From positions 33,982,939 through 34,046,938 of the forward strand of contig NC_073744.1 in NCBI RefSeq assembly GCF_029784135.1: 64,000 nucleotides of DNA, in the 5' to 3' direction. This document shows positions 11,222 to 22,918 of the stretch, one piece after another. Under the pieces are notes generated by a model. That model saw nothing but the letters and a program-made list of their open reading frames with translations, did not search any database and was not told where the DNA came from. The first letter of the stretch is position 1, and each line of letters starts with the position of its first letter. This DNA comes from Toxorhynchites rutilus septentrionalis (Eukaryota; Arthropoda; Insecta; Diptera; Culicidae). A program made the position numbers and the translations under genes.

Positions 11222-11772
11222 TGTATATAGCCATTCCATGTCAAACCGATATAGCGATTCTCAGATTTTCGTGAAAAGTGGTAGTTGTTTTGTTTTTTAT
11301 CGCAAAACTTTAGACCCGTATTTTTTATTTTTTCAGTAGGGTTTCAGTAGGGGACCAACGGTTAACTTTGAAAAATCATAACTTGAAAACGAAAAAAACG
11401 CCTCTTTGGTTTCGACATATGTTATGTGAAAAATCCTCAGCTTTTCAGAAAAAATATAAAAAAATATAGTGCCCTTGGTCCCGAGACTATGAAACCAACA
11501 AAAAACGAATACAATCAATCATAACGAGAACAGAATTCAAACTTTTTGCAGGTTTAGTATTTTTCCAAAAAAGACAAGGTTGGCTTTAATTTGATATTTC
11601 GAACATCTGAATCGGTCTAGTAGCTCAAAAGTTATGAATTTTTGAAAAAAGTCAAAAATGGTCAGGGTGACCAAAAAATAAAAAAATACGGGTCTAATGT
11701 TTTGCGATGAAGAACAAAACTGCCACTTTTTACCACAATCTGATCAGTTTGGCATGGTATGGCTGTATATTT
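11222..11772 (+). mobile_element. Foldback element with TIRs of about 110 bp
   Basis: The left arm starts TGTATATAGCCATTCCATGT. It has AAAAGTGG...TTTGTTTTTTATCGCAAAAC and TAGACCCGTATTTTTTATTT. The right arm is its complement, running from AAAATACGGGTCTAATGTTT at about 11683 to ATGGTATGGCTGTATATTTG. No coding capacity is left. Related pieces lie at 7947-8137 and 22545-22918. The superfamily is unknown. Confidence 0.8.
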
Positions 11773-12183
11773 GTATATAAAGTTACTCAGATTCAAACAT
11801 TGTTCATCAGTTGAAAAATCTTCCTTCTAGAGTAAATAAGGAAAAGTCGGGAAAGACGGCCACCCCTGTATAAATGATAATTTACATTTTAATTTTAAAT
11901 TTTATTGATGTACATACTTGTAATACAGTGTATCACTACCTTTGAAATTCACTATGTACACTTATCTGGCTTTCTGTTAAAACTGTAAGTAGTAACAAAA
12001 AAAAGTAATCTACAAAGAGCAGCTTTATGTAAATTTATGTCTGTAGATAATAAGGTTCCCATTGTTAACTAGTAATTTTTGGGGTATTTTTCGTTACGTG
12101 AGTGTTTTACCATCACTTTTCTTCAAATTTATCGAATCAGCGGTGAAGTTTTCTCATTCTCAGTTGGTGGATCGATTTCATTT
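11773..12183. other. Unassigned A+T-rich spacer
   Basis: No ORF, repeat or RNA signature seen between the foldback element and the next MITE. Confidence 0.4.
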
Positions 12184-12439
12184 GAGGGGCTCAGAAAGAA
12201 AGGGGTGTAAGTGATTCTATCGCTTCTCTTCATCAACTTTTCCTTTAGTTAATAGTTCAACTGCAAAAACGTTCCAATTTGGATTTGAGGTAGAATCCAA
12301 TAGATGGGGTTCTAATCTATCTTCCACAATGTCAAATACAGCTGGGAATGTGTTTGCAGCTAAGGTATGACCAAAAGAGAGAGAGTCGATGAAGAGAAAT
12401 CGATGATGTCACTTACACCCCTTTCATTTTGAGCCCCTC
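12184..12439 (+). mobile_element. MITE, 256 bp, with ATTT target duplication
   Basis: The inverted ends of roughly 50 bp begin GAGGGGCTCAGAAAGAAAGG on the left; the right end is the complement of GAGGGGCTCAAAATGAAAGG. ATTT flanks both sides (12180-12183 and 12440-12443). There is no coding capacity. The mobilising family is unknown. Confidence 0.8.
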
Positions 12440-12493
12440 ATTTGTAATTGCTCTTTAGATAATTCAATGGATGGGAACACAAAAGTTCAGCAA

Positions 12494-12996
12494 AACCGGT
12501 CGAGTAGATCGTGAGATATCGATACTACCAGCTGAAAAACCATGGTTTCGAGAAAATCATCATCAGCGATGAGGCTCATTTCTGGTTGAATGGCTTCGTC
12601 AATAAGCAAAATATGCGTTATAGGTCAGGCAGCAATCCACACGTCCTTCATGACTCACCATTCCATTCCGAAATCACCCCGAATTACGGTTTGGTGCGGT
12701 TTATAGTCCGGCGGCGTCATTGGGACGTACTTCTTCCGTGATGATCAAGACCGGCACGTTACTATGAATGGGAATCGCTACCGCTCAATGATAACCGAAT
12801 ATTTTTGGCCCGAATTGGATGATATGGACTTGGACAATATGTGGTTTCAACAGGACGGCGCCACAAGCCACACAGCGAATTTAACAATCGATTTATTGAA
12901 AACCAAGTTTGGTGAGCGTGTCAGTGGGCCGCCTCGGTCGTGCGATTTGATGCCTTTGGACTATTTCCCGTGTGGTTACGTCAAGTATATGGTCTA
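12494..12996 (+). pseudogene. Tc1/mariner-superfamily transposase remnant
   Basis: The fragment covers the catalytic core of a DDD transposase. IISDEAHFWLNG holds the first Asp, MWFQQDGATSHTA the second, and PPRSCDLMPLDYF the third. It is inactive: the frame shifts near 12690, TAG at 12704-12706 replaces a Trp codon in the next frame, and several residues before PPRSCD look deleted. Both protein ends are missing and no inverted repeats were found. The motif order resembles mariner-like families with a spacing longer than D34D, but the exact family is not assigned. Confidence 0.8.
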
Positions 12997-15730
12997 GTGG
13001 AATTTCGTATTGACGACAACATGTCATGTATTTCTTCTTGGAATTCTATTCTGTATCTTCAAAAACGTGATTATTGCGTTACAATGTCGCCAAATCTTAG
13101 CTGTCCGTATATTTAATTATTTTTGATGACAAATTGACACACCAACGACGGAGAAGATCGATTGAGCACAAAAAAAACCAACCAGCTCTTTGATTACGCT
13201 CACTCCCATATAATTTTTCAATGTTCAACAATAATAATCAAAGCAGAACATAAAATCTTCATTTTTCTCCGCAAACGCCTTTCACGACCTGTTGCTTCGG
13301 TTCGCTTCAGAAAAGCCACGAAGAAAGAAAAAAAACCCTCCCTAATGATACCAAAATTTTGCGGTATAATGCCCTCACGCGAAAACCAAATTCACATTAC
13401 CCGCGGCAGCGAAACGACGAAAGAGCGTCTTTCACTCTCTCGTTTGTTTCCCGTATTTTTGGGCGCGATCATCAGAACGCAACGCAACAAATCGCATCTC
13501 ACAAACGGGAGTGATTGAGTTCTCCCCGTCCTCCCGGACCGACCCCTAATGACGAATTTGTCCATTGTCCATTGGATGGGGCATACGAAGAGACCCCAGG
13601 AATGCCGTCAGCTATTTCTGCCAACAAATTTGCAGACACGACACGCGATGCCGACGACCAGAGAGGAGGTCCACTTTTGCGGCGAGACTACACGTCCGGA
13701 TCAATCATTTTCACGTCTCCCGGGCCCCCTCACCACTCAACGCACTGTCCCTTCGGGCAAGAAAGAACCGCGATCACGCAATCGAGAGTTTTGAACTAGT
13801 TTCCACCGATCCAACGCTCGGAGAGTTTATTTGAATAGGAACGGTTATGTTTTGTCATCCTGTGTATCAGCAGAAGATTCTGCATCTCATTCCTTTGTGT
13901 TCCCATCCATCGCGATTTATTGGAACATCGTAAACATGATAGCGTCCTCGTTACAATAGAACTCCCTTACGGAAGGTTTGAATTATGAGGCTGATCTCGG
14001 AAAAGCGCTGTTCTGGCCAGTGCAGACCACTCTCACGCGGAAGGCCGCGCCGAGGTAAAGACAGACGACTGTCTAGATTAGTTTTATGTTAGCACGTAAA
14101 TTATATGCTTTTTGCTCCAGCTAACCACTCACCTCCCTGCGCCTCATTGGAAGCTGGATCGCGATGCTTGATGTTTAATAGCAAGGTGTGTGTTGCAATA
14201 AAACATCTTCCAGCACTTTTATTTGGCCGATGCACTCGTTTAGCAGACCTTATTCCTTCTCAACACCACCCCCATCCCCCCCCCCCTCACGCGGTAAGTG
14301 CATCTGCCATGATTCCCGCATCAGATCCGGACATTTGCCTGCTCGGTGGTATTTGTGCGTGTTTTTGGGATCGCGCATTTAATGCTCCATTATGATGATG
14401 CAACGCAAGAGATTTTGAATTTGAACTCCGGTCCGGACGACGATCTCTTCGTTTCGCTACCAGGTGAGCTCGGCATTTCCGAATGTTGATTTAATCTTAC
14501 TTTCGGGAGTTTAAGTACCTTTCCCCCGATCGTTAACACTTTTATTTACATTTGCACAAAAAGGTTAGAGCGAAAATCGCACCAGAAGAATCTGTTCCGA
14601 ATCGCAGTGACTGTGTTAGTTTGAATTTTTATGAGTAGATGTTAACTGGAAATAATTTCTGATAGCTTCTGGGACGCATCTATATTTCATCACCTCAAAC
14701 TTATTCTTATAATGCATTAAATTATCAAATATCAATGTCTGTTTTTTATTTTAACTCGAATGGTAGAATATTCCTGGTATTTATTTGCATCTGCCGCGAA
14801 TGGTTGCAATTGGACCCGTCATCAGTTTCAACCGAGGCCGCTTGCATTCCGCCTTCGTGTGGTCCATGGCGGGAAGATGTTTTATCCACTTCATCAACGT
14901 CACATCCCATCTGCACATCGGTTCGTTATGTCGTGAACTCGCATGTCCCTGTGATCGTCATTTTTTCGGGTATTTTATGTGAAGACAAACAGCAAACTGA
15001 TATGTTCTGCTTTGATTGCTTGCGATAAAGTGTTGGACCCTATAATTCTTCATACTTTTACATTTCATGTAACCCCTACAATGAATGCACTTGGTTGTTT
15101 CTGATCAATATTGTCTAAATAAATTTATTGGAGCTGTACTCCGTCAACATATCAGTTTGATATGTCGTTTGAACCCAATATTCTCAGTCTGTTATTCCGA
15201 AATTATACTTTTGAGCTTGGAGTGTTCTCCCATAAACCAAGCCATATATAAAATTGTTTCCTACGAGGGATGGCAGCTCAAACATCGAAATTATTGTTCC
15301 CACATATTTTGTTTGCGAACACCTATTATTGGCGTAATTACTACCGTAATTTTAAAGAATTGTTTGTTAACTATTACTCTGTCAAGTAATTAACAAGTTT
15401 TGCCATTTTTGTTATATTTTGTTTACTCCATGACTTCTTCAATGTGCGCAAATATGCATTGACAAAAATCTAAACTCGCCCCAAAAAATAATATTAAAAT
15501 CCCTCAAAACCTTTGAGTAACCCCTCTGTAGACCTTCTCCTTGGTTCGTTGGATGGGAGAAAACAGGAATACACAATCAAGAAATTGCACAACGACTTTT
15601 TCCTTTTAGTTCCACTTTCTTTCATCTAATACTGTAAACAGCATAGTATCACTAGTTCCACAGTTCTTATAGAACTTCCCTTTTGTACATTTTGTACGTA
15701 ATTTATTTAGTAATAGAAATGATATAAAAT
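12997..15730. other. Unassigned 2.7-kb region
   Basis: The part 13270-14900 is noticeably richer in G+C than its surroundings and contains a C-run near 14270-14287. Several ORFs of 60-118 codons lie on the plus strand, overlapping in different frames with no recognisable domain. It could be promoter or 5' UTR DNA of a gene whose exons lie elsewhere, but nothing here proves that. Confidence 0.35.
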
Positions 15731-17257
15731 TTTAACCGTCTATGTTTGTTCAAGTTCGGTTGGCTACTAGCTTGGCCGGCAATTTTATTGTTGTATATTA
15801 GTAGCAATGTTTCATTTCAGTCTGTTCCTACATGCCTTTCTAAGTGTTTCCTTTTCGTTTGTGTTATCTATGTTATGACTATTATTTGTGGTAGTGTAGT
15901 GACAAGAGATACTCAATTTTGTGTACCGTTGTATGTAGAACAGTTATAATTTTTACTTATTTAATCCTAGATTTAAGTTTTAATTCAATGCATGTAAGTG
16001 TTGTGTATTCTTGTGTTTAATTTATACCAAACAGCTACACCCTCTTTCCTTCATGTTATGACATTCAGAGCTGTGCGATTTTGTTAGCAATCGATACTGA
16101 ATCGATATAAACGAAGTGTTGTTTACATTGTATTAAAAACAGCATTAGATAACGATTTTCTCAATTTTGTTTGGATAAAAAACAATTTTGTAAAAATAGT
16201 AAATAAGTATAAATAATTTAATTAATTTTTTTTATAAAAACAATATTTTTCATTGCATAAACATACACCACCATTTTATTTCAATGTAACGCTAAATAAA
16301 AAAACAAGACAATTGTAAAAGGCCGAGTTCGAGAAATGAAAAATCACACAGTAAAAACAAAAAAAACTAAAAGCGTCATATTTGATTGAAAAAATTCTTC
16401 TACGCATATGGCATATGGGAGATGGTCGAATTTTAACAATAACAGAGTTATTGAACTTGTTTTTGTTTGATGTATGAGAAAATTTACTAAAGGATACAGT
16501 TGTGAAATTTTTTGAATTAGTGAATTCAAGTAATATTTTGGAAGTAAAAAACTTAAAATATGTTTTAATATGTTTTAAGGTATTGAGTTTCTAGTGATTA
16601 GTATTTCAATTCGTCGGGTTTATCCAACCCAACCTTGCTTCTGCGTTCCCAAGATCCCGGTCTGCAAACGCGATGTATAACTGATGTACTTGACTTACAA
16701 TGTCACGTTTATGAAGTTGGTGACATCAATCTTGAGAATTTCTACCTGTCATGAACATCCTCTCAAACCACCAGCATTCCTGACGAATGCGACCTACCAG
16801 GTTAAACGAGACAAGGGTACGAGCTAATGAACCAGTAACCAGCATGATTTTTCAAAGATGACATCCACTATTTCAGAGAAACAAAACCGTAAAAAGTATA
16901 GTTCGAACAAAAAATATATATATATATATTTATTTTTGAAAAATATATTCATTTATTTGGCAAATTCGATACGCTAGTGACATTGCGGGTCAAAATCCGA
17001 TAGAAAAAGAGAAGACTATTTGTCTCCGCCCAGGTAGGTTTCTGAGCAGAGTTCTAGCAGATGAGTGAGAGTAGACTGGCTACCTGATGTTCTAGTAGAG
17101 ATGAGAACGAATATATCCAAAGTAGATTACTGATCCAAAGTAGATACTGATCGATGGGTTTATTGCGACTGACACAGTTCATTCGCCTCTAGAATACAGT
17201 GCGGAGCATTCCATGCCTTATTTATACGGTCCCTAAGGTCATTTGGATAGTCTATAG
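15731..17257. other. Unassigned A+T-rich region
   Basis: It includes a short (TA)n run at 16914-16930. The ORF at 15746-15946 begins with a hydrophobic stretch that mimics a signal peptide but has no other support. No RNA gene or mobile element ends seen. Confidence 0.4.
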
Positions 17258-17563
17258 CAGGGATTTTCAAATGATGCTCCGAGGGAAATTTGTGCTCGGC
17301 GAAGTTACCGCAATTGTTTCCACTTGAAAACCCACTTTGAAATAAACTTTCTTTAATTTCATTTCACTGGGCATATAGTGATTTATCTTGCTTACACCTG
17401 GTCAGATATCGTGTAACTGCGACGCGAAACCGAAATAGAGTTGTTTCAAGTTGGATAATGTCAATGTAAATAGTATTTGTTTCATTGATTATAAAATGCA
17501 GGTGCTCCGTCAAATGTTTTTGCTATAAAAAGTGCTCTGCCATAAAAAATCTGAAAACCTCTG
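17258..17563 (+). mobile_element. hAT-type MITE, 306 bp, perfect 8-bp TSD
   Basis: GTCTATAG flanks both sides exactly (17250-17257 and 17564-17571). The inverted ends are CAGGGATTTTCAAA on the left and the complement of CAGAGGTTTTCAGA on the right, matching the CAGNGG-type hAT terminus. The element is non-coding and was presumably mobilised by a hAT transposase elsewhere. Confidence 0.9.
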
Positions 17564-17571
17564 GTCTATAG

Positions 17572-18045
17572 TAATTGTTTCCTTGGTCGGGTTTCTTCTC
17601 GAATGTTCGCTATAAACAATTGCGCGTTGTATAGCGGATTCGTTTCCATCCGTTCCCATTCTATGACAAAAGGGTTTTTATTGTTTATTTGGTTAGATTG
17701 TTGTTATGTGTCGTGATTCTTGTTTTGTGCTGGGGTAAGTATTATGTTTACGTGCTGATTGTAATGATTCATCCCTTTTACCGCTGATAGTTTCTGGAAC
17801 AAGGTAAGTAAATGAATATTGTTAAATACATAATTTACTAATTTTTCCTACTTTCCAGGTGTGGATTTAAGTCTGGATTTGCAGTTTTAAACGTGTTTTA
17901 AGTAATGTATAATTAGTTGTGCTTTATATAGTTTTTTTTTGTGCGAATAAAATGTTGTGTGGAAAAAATGTGTTTTCATTGTAGTATCCGTCTGGGCCGT
18001 AACACCATTGCTCTGCCAAAAATGTAGGCTCAGCTGCAGCGATCA
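17572..18045. other. Unassigned, possibly LTR-like sequence
   Basis: T-rich sequence containing splice-like signals (GGTAAGT at about 17733 and 17803) precedes the short gag-like reading frame. It could be the LTR and leader of a degraded BEL/Pao-type element. No second LTR was found. Confidence 0.25.
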
Positions 18046-18212
18046 GAACAAAAACTATGGAGCAACTCATGTCCAAGGCCAGAAAGCTTAAAGATAAACT
18101 ACAGAATATGGAAGATCTTCTGGCGAAGAGACTGGCGAGAGCAGTCAACGAGTACAGACGTGGTGTTTGGTCGCTCCGATCCTTTTTCTTTTTTTCCCAG
18201 AAGCGTCGGTAG
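18045..18212 (+). pseudogene. Possible BEL/Pao-type gag N-terminal scrap
   Basis: The frame starting at ATG 18058 reads MEQLMSKARKLKDKLQNMED and continues LLAKRLARAVNEY. This is a charged coiled-coil-like segment of the sort seen at the start of BEL/Pao Gag. It then runs into low-complexity sequence and a stop. A similar string with AGATCTTCTGGCGAAG recurs at 19852-19877. The family assignment is inference. Confidence 0.3.
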
Positions 18213-19297
18213 TGTGATGCCAAAAAAAGGACTGTAATTTTGTGAAAAGTTTGAAGCGTTCGTTTGAAAGTGTATTTTCAGCTTTGTGAGTTTGAAGAAA
18301 TGAACGCTTTAGAAACAGATCACTGAAACGCAAAACCTGGATCCGTTCGTTCGAATTCGAATTTTCAAATTTAATGCACCGAAGTGCTAGATTGTATGTG
18401 TGTATAGTGCGGAGCAGTTTTCCGAGCGAAAATCGGAGCAGGAGCGGAGAGCGGAGAATGAGAATCAGCTTTACGGCAGTGAAGATGGATTCTACAAAGC
18501 TAAGTGCATCTATTATTTTCTTTCTCTTTCTCTTAAATTATGCTTGAGTTCTTCATGAGCTCAGTTACGTGTCGCTATTTTTTATTTTTTTCATCATGCG
18601 GATGTGTATGTCGAAATGATGCCCTTACGATCCAGAATTCCAGACGTTAAATAACGAATCACGATAAATAAAATCCGAATCGTTTGTTTTTCTGGTTTTC
18701 ACGAGTTCTATTTAGCTTAATTATTTGATATACTGGGAAATCATGATATCATAAATATTACGTCGCAGATAGGATATCAAAATTTATTCATCCAGTTGAT
18801 CAGCTAACATTGTCATTTAATTGAATGCACGGCTCGTCTTCTCGGAAGAGATATTTTTCCGCTGTTTTCAAAGCGTAATATATCATGGAAGCTTCTTCGA
18901 ACGATCGCCAGCGTTAGTTCAATATCGAGATTTGTACCGAATATACTTGATCAAGGAAGTTATATGGTGATCTACATTATCATTACAGGCGTTTTTATTA
19001 TTATTCCCGGTTGTCTTGGTAGGTTGGTAAGTTGGGGAAGTTATCTCGGTTACCTTCTCAGGTTTCCTAAAGATAACTCTCCGTTGTCGTGATTGAAGTT
19101 TTACGAAGCGTACACGTGATAAATAACGGAACATATCACCGAGTCGATTGGTTTTATACGAGCTCTCGGTTACCTTCTCAGGTTTCCCAAATATAGCTCT
19201 CCGTCGTTGTGTAGAGCCCAGCGTTGGTCCCTAGGGGGGATTTTGATGCGCGCTGATTGGAGGGCGCAGCAAGAAAAAGTCGGGGTTAACGTGTTAA
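18213..19297. other. Unassigned region with a short internal duplication
   Basis: CTCGGTTACCTTCTCAGGTT occurs at about 19045 and again near 19166, each followed by a similar AGCTCTCCGT or AACTCTCCGT stretch. No gene seen. Confidence 0.4.
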
Positions 19298-19510
19298 AAT
19301 CTAATTACTCAAAATTAAAAAAAAAAACAAAAACAAAATAATCAAAATTCTAAAAATCTAAGAATAAAAAATTTAAATCTGAAAACTTAAAAATTTAAAT
19401 ATTTAAAAATTCTAAAATTTAAAAATTCTAAAATTTAAAATCAAAAATTTTAAAATTTTAAAATTTAAATATTTAAAAATTCAAAAATTTTTAAATTTAA
19501 AATTTTAGAA
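19298..19510 (+). repeat. A/T low-complexity tract
   Basis: Irregular repetition of AAAATTTAAAAATTC-like strings. No coding or structural signal. Confidence 0.8.
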
Positions 19511-20030
19511 TCACATCACTTACCGCAGTGAATCCTGATTTTTAACCATTCCCACTAACAACTATTCCTTCCATGATAAACGCTATGGAACCACGCTATA
19601 GAGGCGACCCTTCTGGCCTTCGGGCGGCGAATATCATACTAACATTCCTTCCCTTCCCCTGGTAACTGTAAGGACGTGGCCGGCGTCGTTATTGACCGTT
19701 TAAAGCTCGAATCACCGAAAATTGCACAACGAGAATGATTTGCTAGTCCCAAGCGTCATTCTGTGTGTTCTTTGTGCAATTTGGTTGGTTCAGGTCAATC
19801 ACGGAGAGCAGCTACGAATTGTACAGTCTACTCAAGCTCAAGCTCAAGCTCAAGAATATGAAAGATCTTCTGGCGAAGTTTAATTATAAAAAAAAACTAT
19901 CGGATACAGCGAATTCTTTTTAGAATATATTGGAATGGTTCTACATTTATTCAATGTGTATTAATTATATTCATACTCAACAAAGGAGGACAACCATGTA
20001 GCGAAACGTCTCTTTTGCTTCTACCTTAAC
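19511..20030. repeat. Dispersed repeat fragment and AGCTCA microsatellite
   Basis: CTAACATTCCTTCCCTTCCC (19639) to TTATTGACC is shared with 11040-11105. A short (CTCAAG)n run at 19832-19855 precedes the second copy of AGATCTTCTGGCGAAG. Confidence 0.5.
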
Positions 20031-21260
20031 CTACTATTCCGTTAAAGCGAATAAATATGTCCATGGAAGGTTTCAAAAGACCTTACCACTCGAGAGAACA
20101 TCATCCGTTGGTATGTCAACTTGGCAGGTGAACCCGGAATTACTAGTGAAACACTAGTGGCTGTTGAAGTAATGGCCAATGAAATGGCCACTTCTTGGAG
20201 GCTTGATCATGGACGAAAAGGCAATTCATCAGCATTTCGAGTGGAACCATCATACGAAACGCCTGGAAAGTATTATTCAGCATAATCATCAGGATGTTAA
20301 CGACAACTCTGTATGTTCAGTTCCTGCGAAAGTAGTTATGGTATTTGTGGAAACCGGTATTCAGAGCAGTTAGAAAATAGCAGTGGCGTATTTTTTTTGC
20401 TGACAGGAATGCAGCAGAAAAAAATAGCTAGACTATTCTCATAAGCCCTAACGAAATGGGAGTGACGCTATAAAGTGTGGACTACAATTCAAGACAAGCT
20501 TTAAACATATGTGTGCCATTTATGACATACATGTCATACTAGATTCGGGACATATGCAGAAGTTGGTGCGCAACACATTATATACCCAACGGACTTTGTT
20601 GACATCAAACGGCAAATTGAAATGGAACCATATTGAGAAGCTAAATGATCCCCAAAATCGCTCTCAATCTGACGAACAAGCATCTGAGTTTCCGGAACTC
20701 CAAAATGAAGGTTTCTTTGATTGTGCAGATTATTAGCAAAAGTGTAGCATCATCATTGGATGTTTTGAGAACACTTTTTAATTGAAGTCACTGAGGATTT
20801 TTTTAAGACTATTTAACGATATTTTTGATACATCTAACAGCATGCACTTGAATGCACAACGATTCAAGGTGCTTTTGTCTGAACGTAATTTTGATCTGTA
20901 CCACAATGACTTCGAATATGTGGAGGAATTCATAATTGTTTCCGAAACATTTACAGAATTTTCCAGGAAGAAAACGGAATTATAGCTGAGCTATTTACAT
21001 AACGCTTAAGCCAAGGCCATTTGGAAAAGATTTTTGGGTCGATTAGAGCAAAGGAGCCTGCCAGAAAAATCCTAATCCTATACAAAACGAGCTATAAGCG
21101 ACTGATATCCAACAACGGAATCACATGCTCTGCCAAAGCAAACTGCCACAATTCGCCGAGACAAAGAGATTGTTTTTGTTTTTTGTTTGCTTGTCTATTA
21201 AGAGCTCAAACAATCACACGATGGTGCGAGATGAATCTTTACCAACAATATATGATTTAG
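20030..21260 (+). pseudogene. P-element-like transposase fossil
   Basis: Successive pieces in shifting frames follow the order of P-element/THAP9 transposases. They are SVKANKYV then KTLPLERT near 20040-20090; IIRWYVNLAGEPGITSETL at 20101-20160; LIMDEKAIHQHFEWN at about 20205, equivalent to the Asp-containing DEMSI region; VILDSGHMQKLVRNTL at about 20530; FLRLFNDIFDTSNSMHLN at about 20800; and HLEKIFGSIRAKEP at about 21018, the region before the C-terminal domain. At least three frameshifts and several stops are present, so it is dead. The N-terminal THAP zinc-binding domain and terminal inverted repeats were not found. An ORF at 21630-21863 with CKEC could be the C-terminal end, but that is weak. 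Confidence 0.8.
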
Positions 21261-21934
21261 CGTAGGGATACTAAAATTATTTTGGACTAGAGACTCCTTT
21301 TCCAGAATGAAAAGATAACATCGACCCCCATAGTCAAAATTCTTTAAAATTTTTATCTTAATCTAAATCATACAAAATACTTACCAATTCAATAACATTG
21401 CGCTTGGTCAAATGAGTAAACTTGACATCATTTTCTCATCAATAAATAGACATTGTATTAATAATTCTCGGTTCACATAGAACGATTTCTACAGCATCTT
21501 AAAAGATTCAAATAAGAAATTGTTGTCATTAGGTCGAATTTTCGATCTGGTCGACCACCAAAAACAACTTTCGTTTATGTCGACCCCTGGGAAAACTATA
21601 TCGACCCCAAGGAGCCGATATCTATCTCTTTGAGGGCCCCTGATCTAGCGAAACCACCTAACGACAATATAGGGCATTATAATGGTAACGACTTTTTCAC
21701 AGCATTGTTTTTCAGGCATGCGCTTGATGTTCACAAAAGACTGCTGCCTACAGTAGAATGTAAAGAATGCATGGATTTTCTGGTATTGGACAATTCTTTC
21801 CTTATCACTGCTGTATGTAAAATAGCAGACAATGAGTTTGAAGTATGTACCGTATTTCATTAGAAGGAATATATCAGGTTGGAGAAAAAGTAACAATTAT
21901 TTTTAGGTGAAATTCAGATGTAATGTAAATTTAG
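21261..21934. other. Unassigned; possible P-element 3' part
   Basis: A+T-rich sequence. The stretch 21630-21863 reads ...VECKECMDFLVLDNSFLITA..., vaguely like the cysteine-bearing C-terminus of P transposases. Not enough to call. Confidence 0.3.
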
Positions 21935-21945
21935 TATATTGCACT

Positions 21946-22411
21946 TTTTTTTTTATCCCATTTATTTATTTAAGGCTCATTAGCATTTTAGCTGTAACAG
22001 AGCCGAATTTTAATCGTGTACATGTCACATGGTTATCATATTTATAATTAGCACATTACACAGTTGCCATTCGCCAGTATTCCTTCTATACCATTACATA
22101 TGGTACATTCACACAGTAGCCATTTAGGCGTAAGGGTATTCTTTCTGTTCTTCCATTATCCAGTTGGACCACCGGACAGCGGAGACAGTTGATTGATCAT
22201 TGTTGAGTTATTTATAGAACAGTAGCCCGATGTGTCTGGCAGAGCAGAGCAGTTGTATGGATGAATCGATCTCCATCGCTGATGATTGTTGCGTGGACGT
22301 AGCTATTCTGTAACAACACAAAGATGGTCAATGAGGGCCCTGAGTTTTGAACTCACGATCGATCGCTTACTTAGCGAACGCGCAACCAATGTGGCTACGG
22401 AGACCCCCTAT
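21946..22411 (-). mobile_element. tRNA-derived SINE, copy 2, with 11-bp TSD
   Basis: TATATTGCACT flanks the unit exactly at 21935-21945 and 22412-22422. The minus strand starts at about 22410 with GGGGGTCTCCGTAGCCACAT, containing A- and B-box-like motifs, and ends GAGCCTTAAATAAATAAATG with a short A-run. The perfect duplication and A-rich tail are the marks of LINE-machinery retroposition. About 466 bp. Promoter boxes in the head would support RNA polymerase III transcription. Confidence 0.88.
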
Positions 22412-22544
22412 TATATTGCACTAAATTATAAATTTATTTTCAAAAATCTGAAAAAAAAAAATTTGAAATAAAAATTTGAAGAGTAAATTTCACGTATTTT
22501 ACTGTTGCAGTCCAAAATCCATTTCTTTTGCTAGTTCAATATTT

Positions 22545-22918
22545 TTCAATAAAAGAACAATTTATTGGCTTTAATTTGATATATCAATCTTCGAAATCGG
22601 TTCGGTTTAACCATTTCGTTACGAGCGTCGTCTATAGACGACACAGATGTGTGTACAAGCGTCTTTAGACGACATGAAATTCATACTGCTCTTCGATCAC
22701 ACCAGCGCGATGTGCATATTTTTCGGCGCAGTGCTCCGTACAAGGGTAGCACTTCGGCTAAAATAGAAATGGGCACCCTAAAATAGAAATGGGCACCCTA
22801 ATAAAAAAAATTAAAAATAAACAGATTCAATTTTGTGCGGTAAAGAACAAAATTTCCACTTTTGACGAAAATTTGAGAACCACTATATCGGTTTGGTATG
22901 GAATGGCTGTATTTATAG
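22545..22918 (+). repeat. Second, rearranged copy of the 11.2-kb foldback family
   Basis: TTGGCTTTAATTTGATATAT matches the interior at 11580. GGTAAAGAACAAAATTTCCA to ATGGAATGGCTGTATTTATA matches the right arm. About 190 bp of unrelated sequence (22612-22800) sits between. That insert has a 16-bp palindrome (22627-22642) and a 20-bp exact tandem pair (22761-22780 and 22781-22800). Confidence 0.7.

Noticed and set aside
13162..15028. Overlapping plus-strand ORFs in the G+C-richer region
   Set aside because: They overlap in several frames, have no recognisable domain and no consistent splice sites.
15746..15946. Secreted small protein
   Set aside because: Only the hydrophobic start supports it; no homology, promoter or splice evidence.
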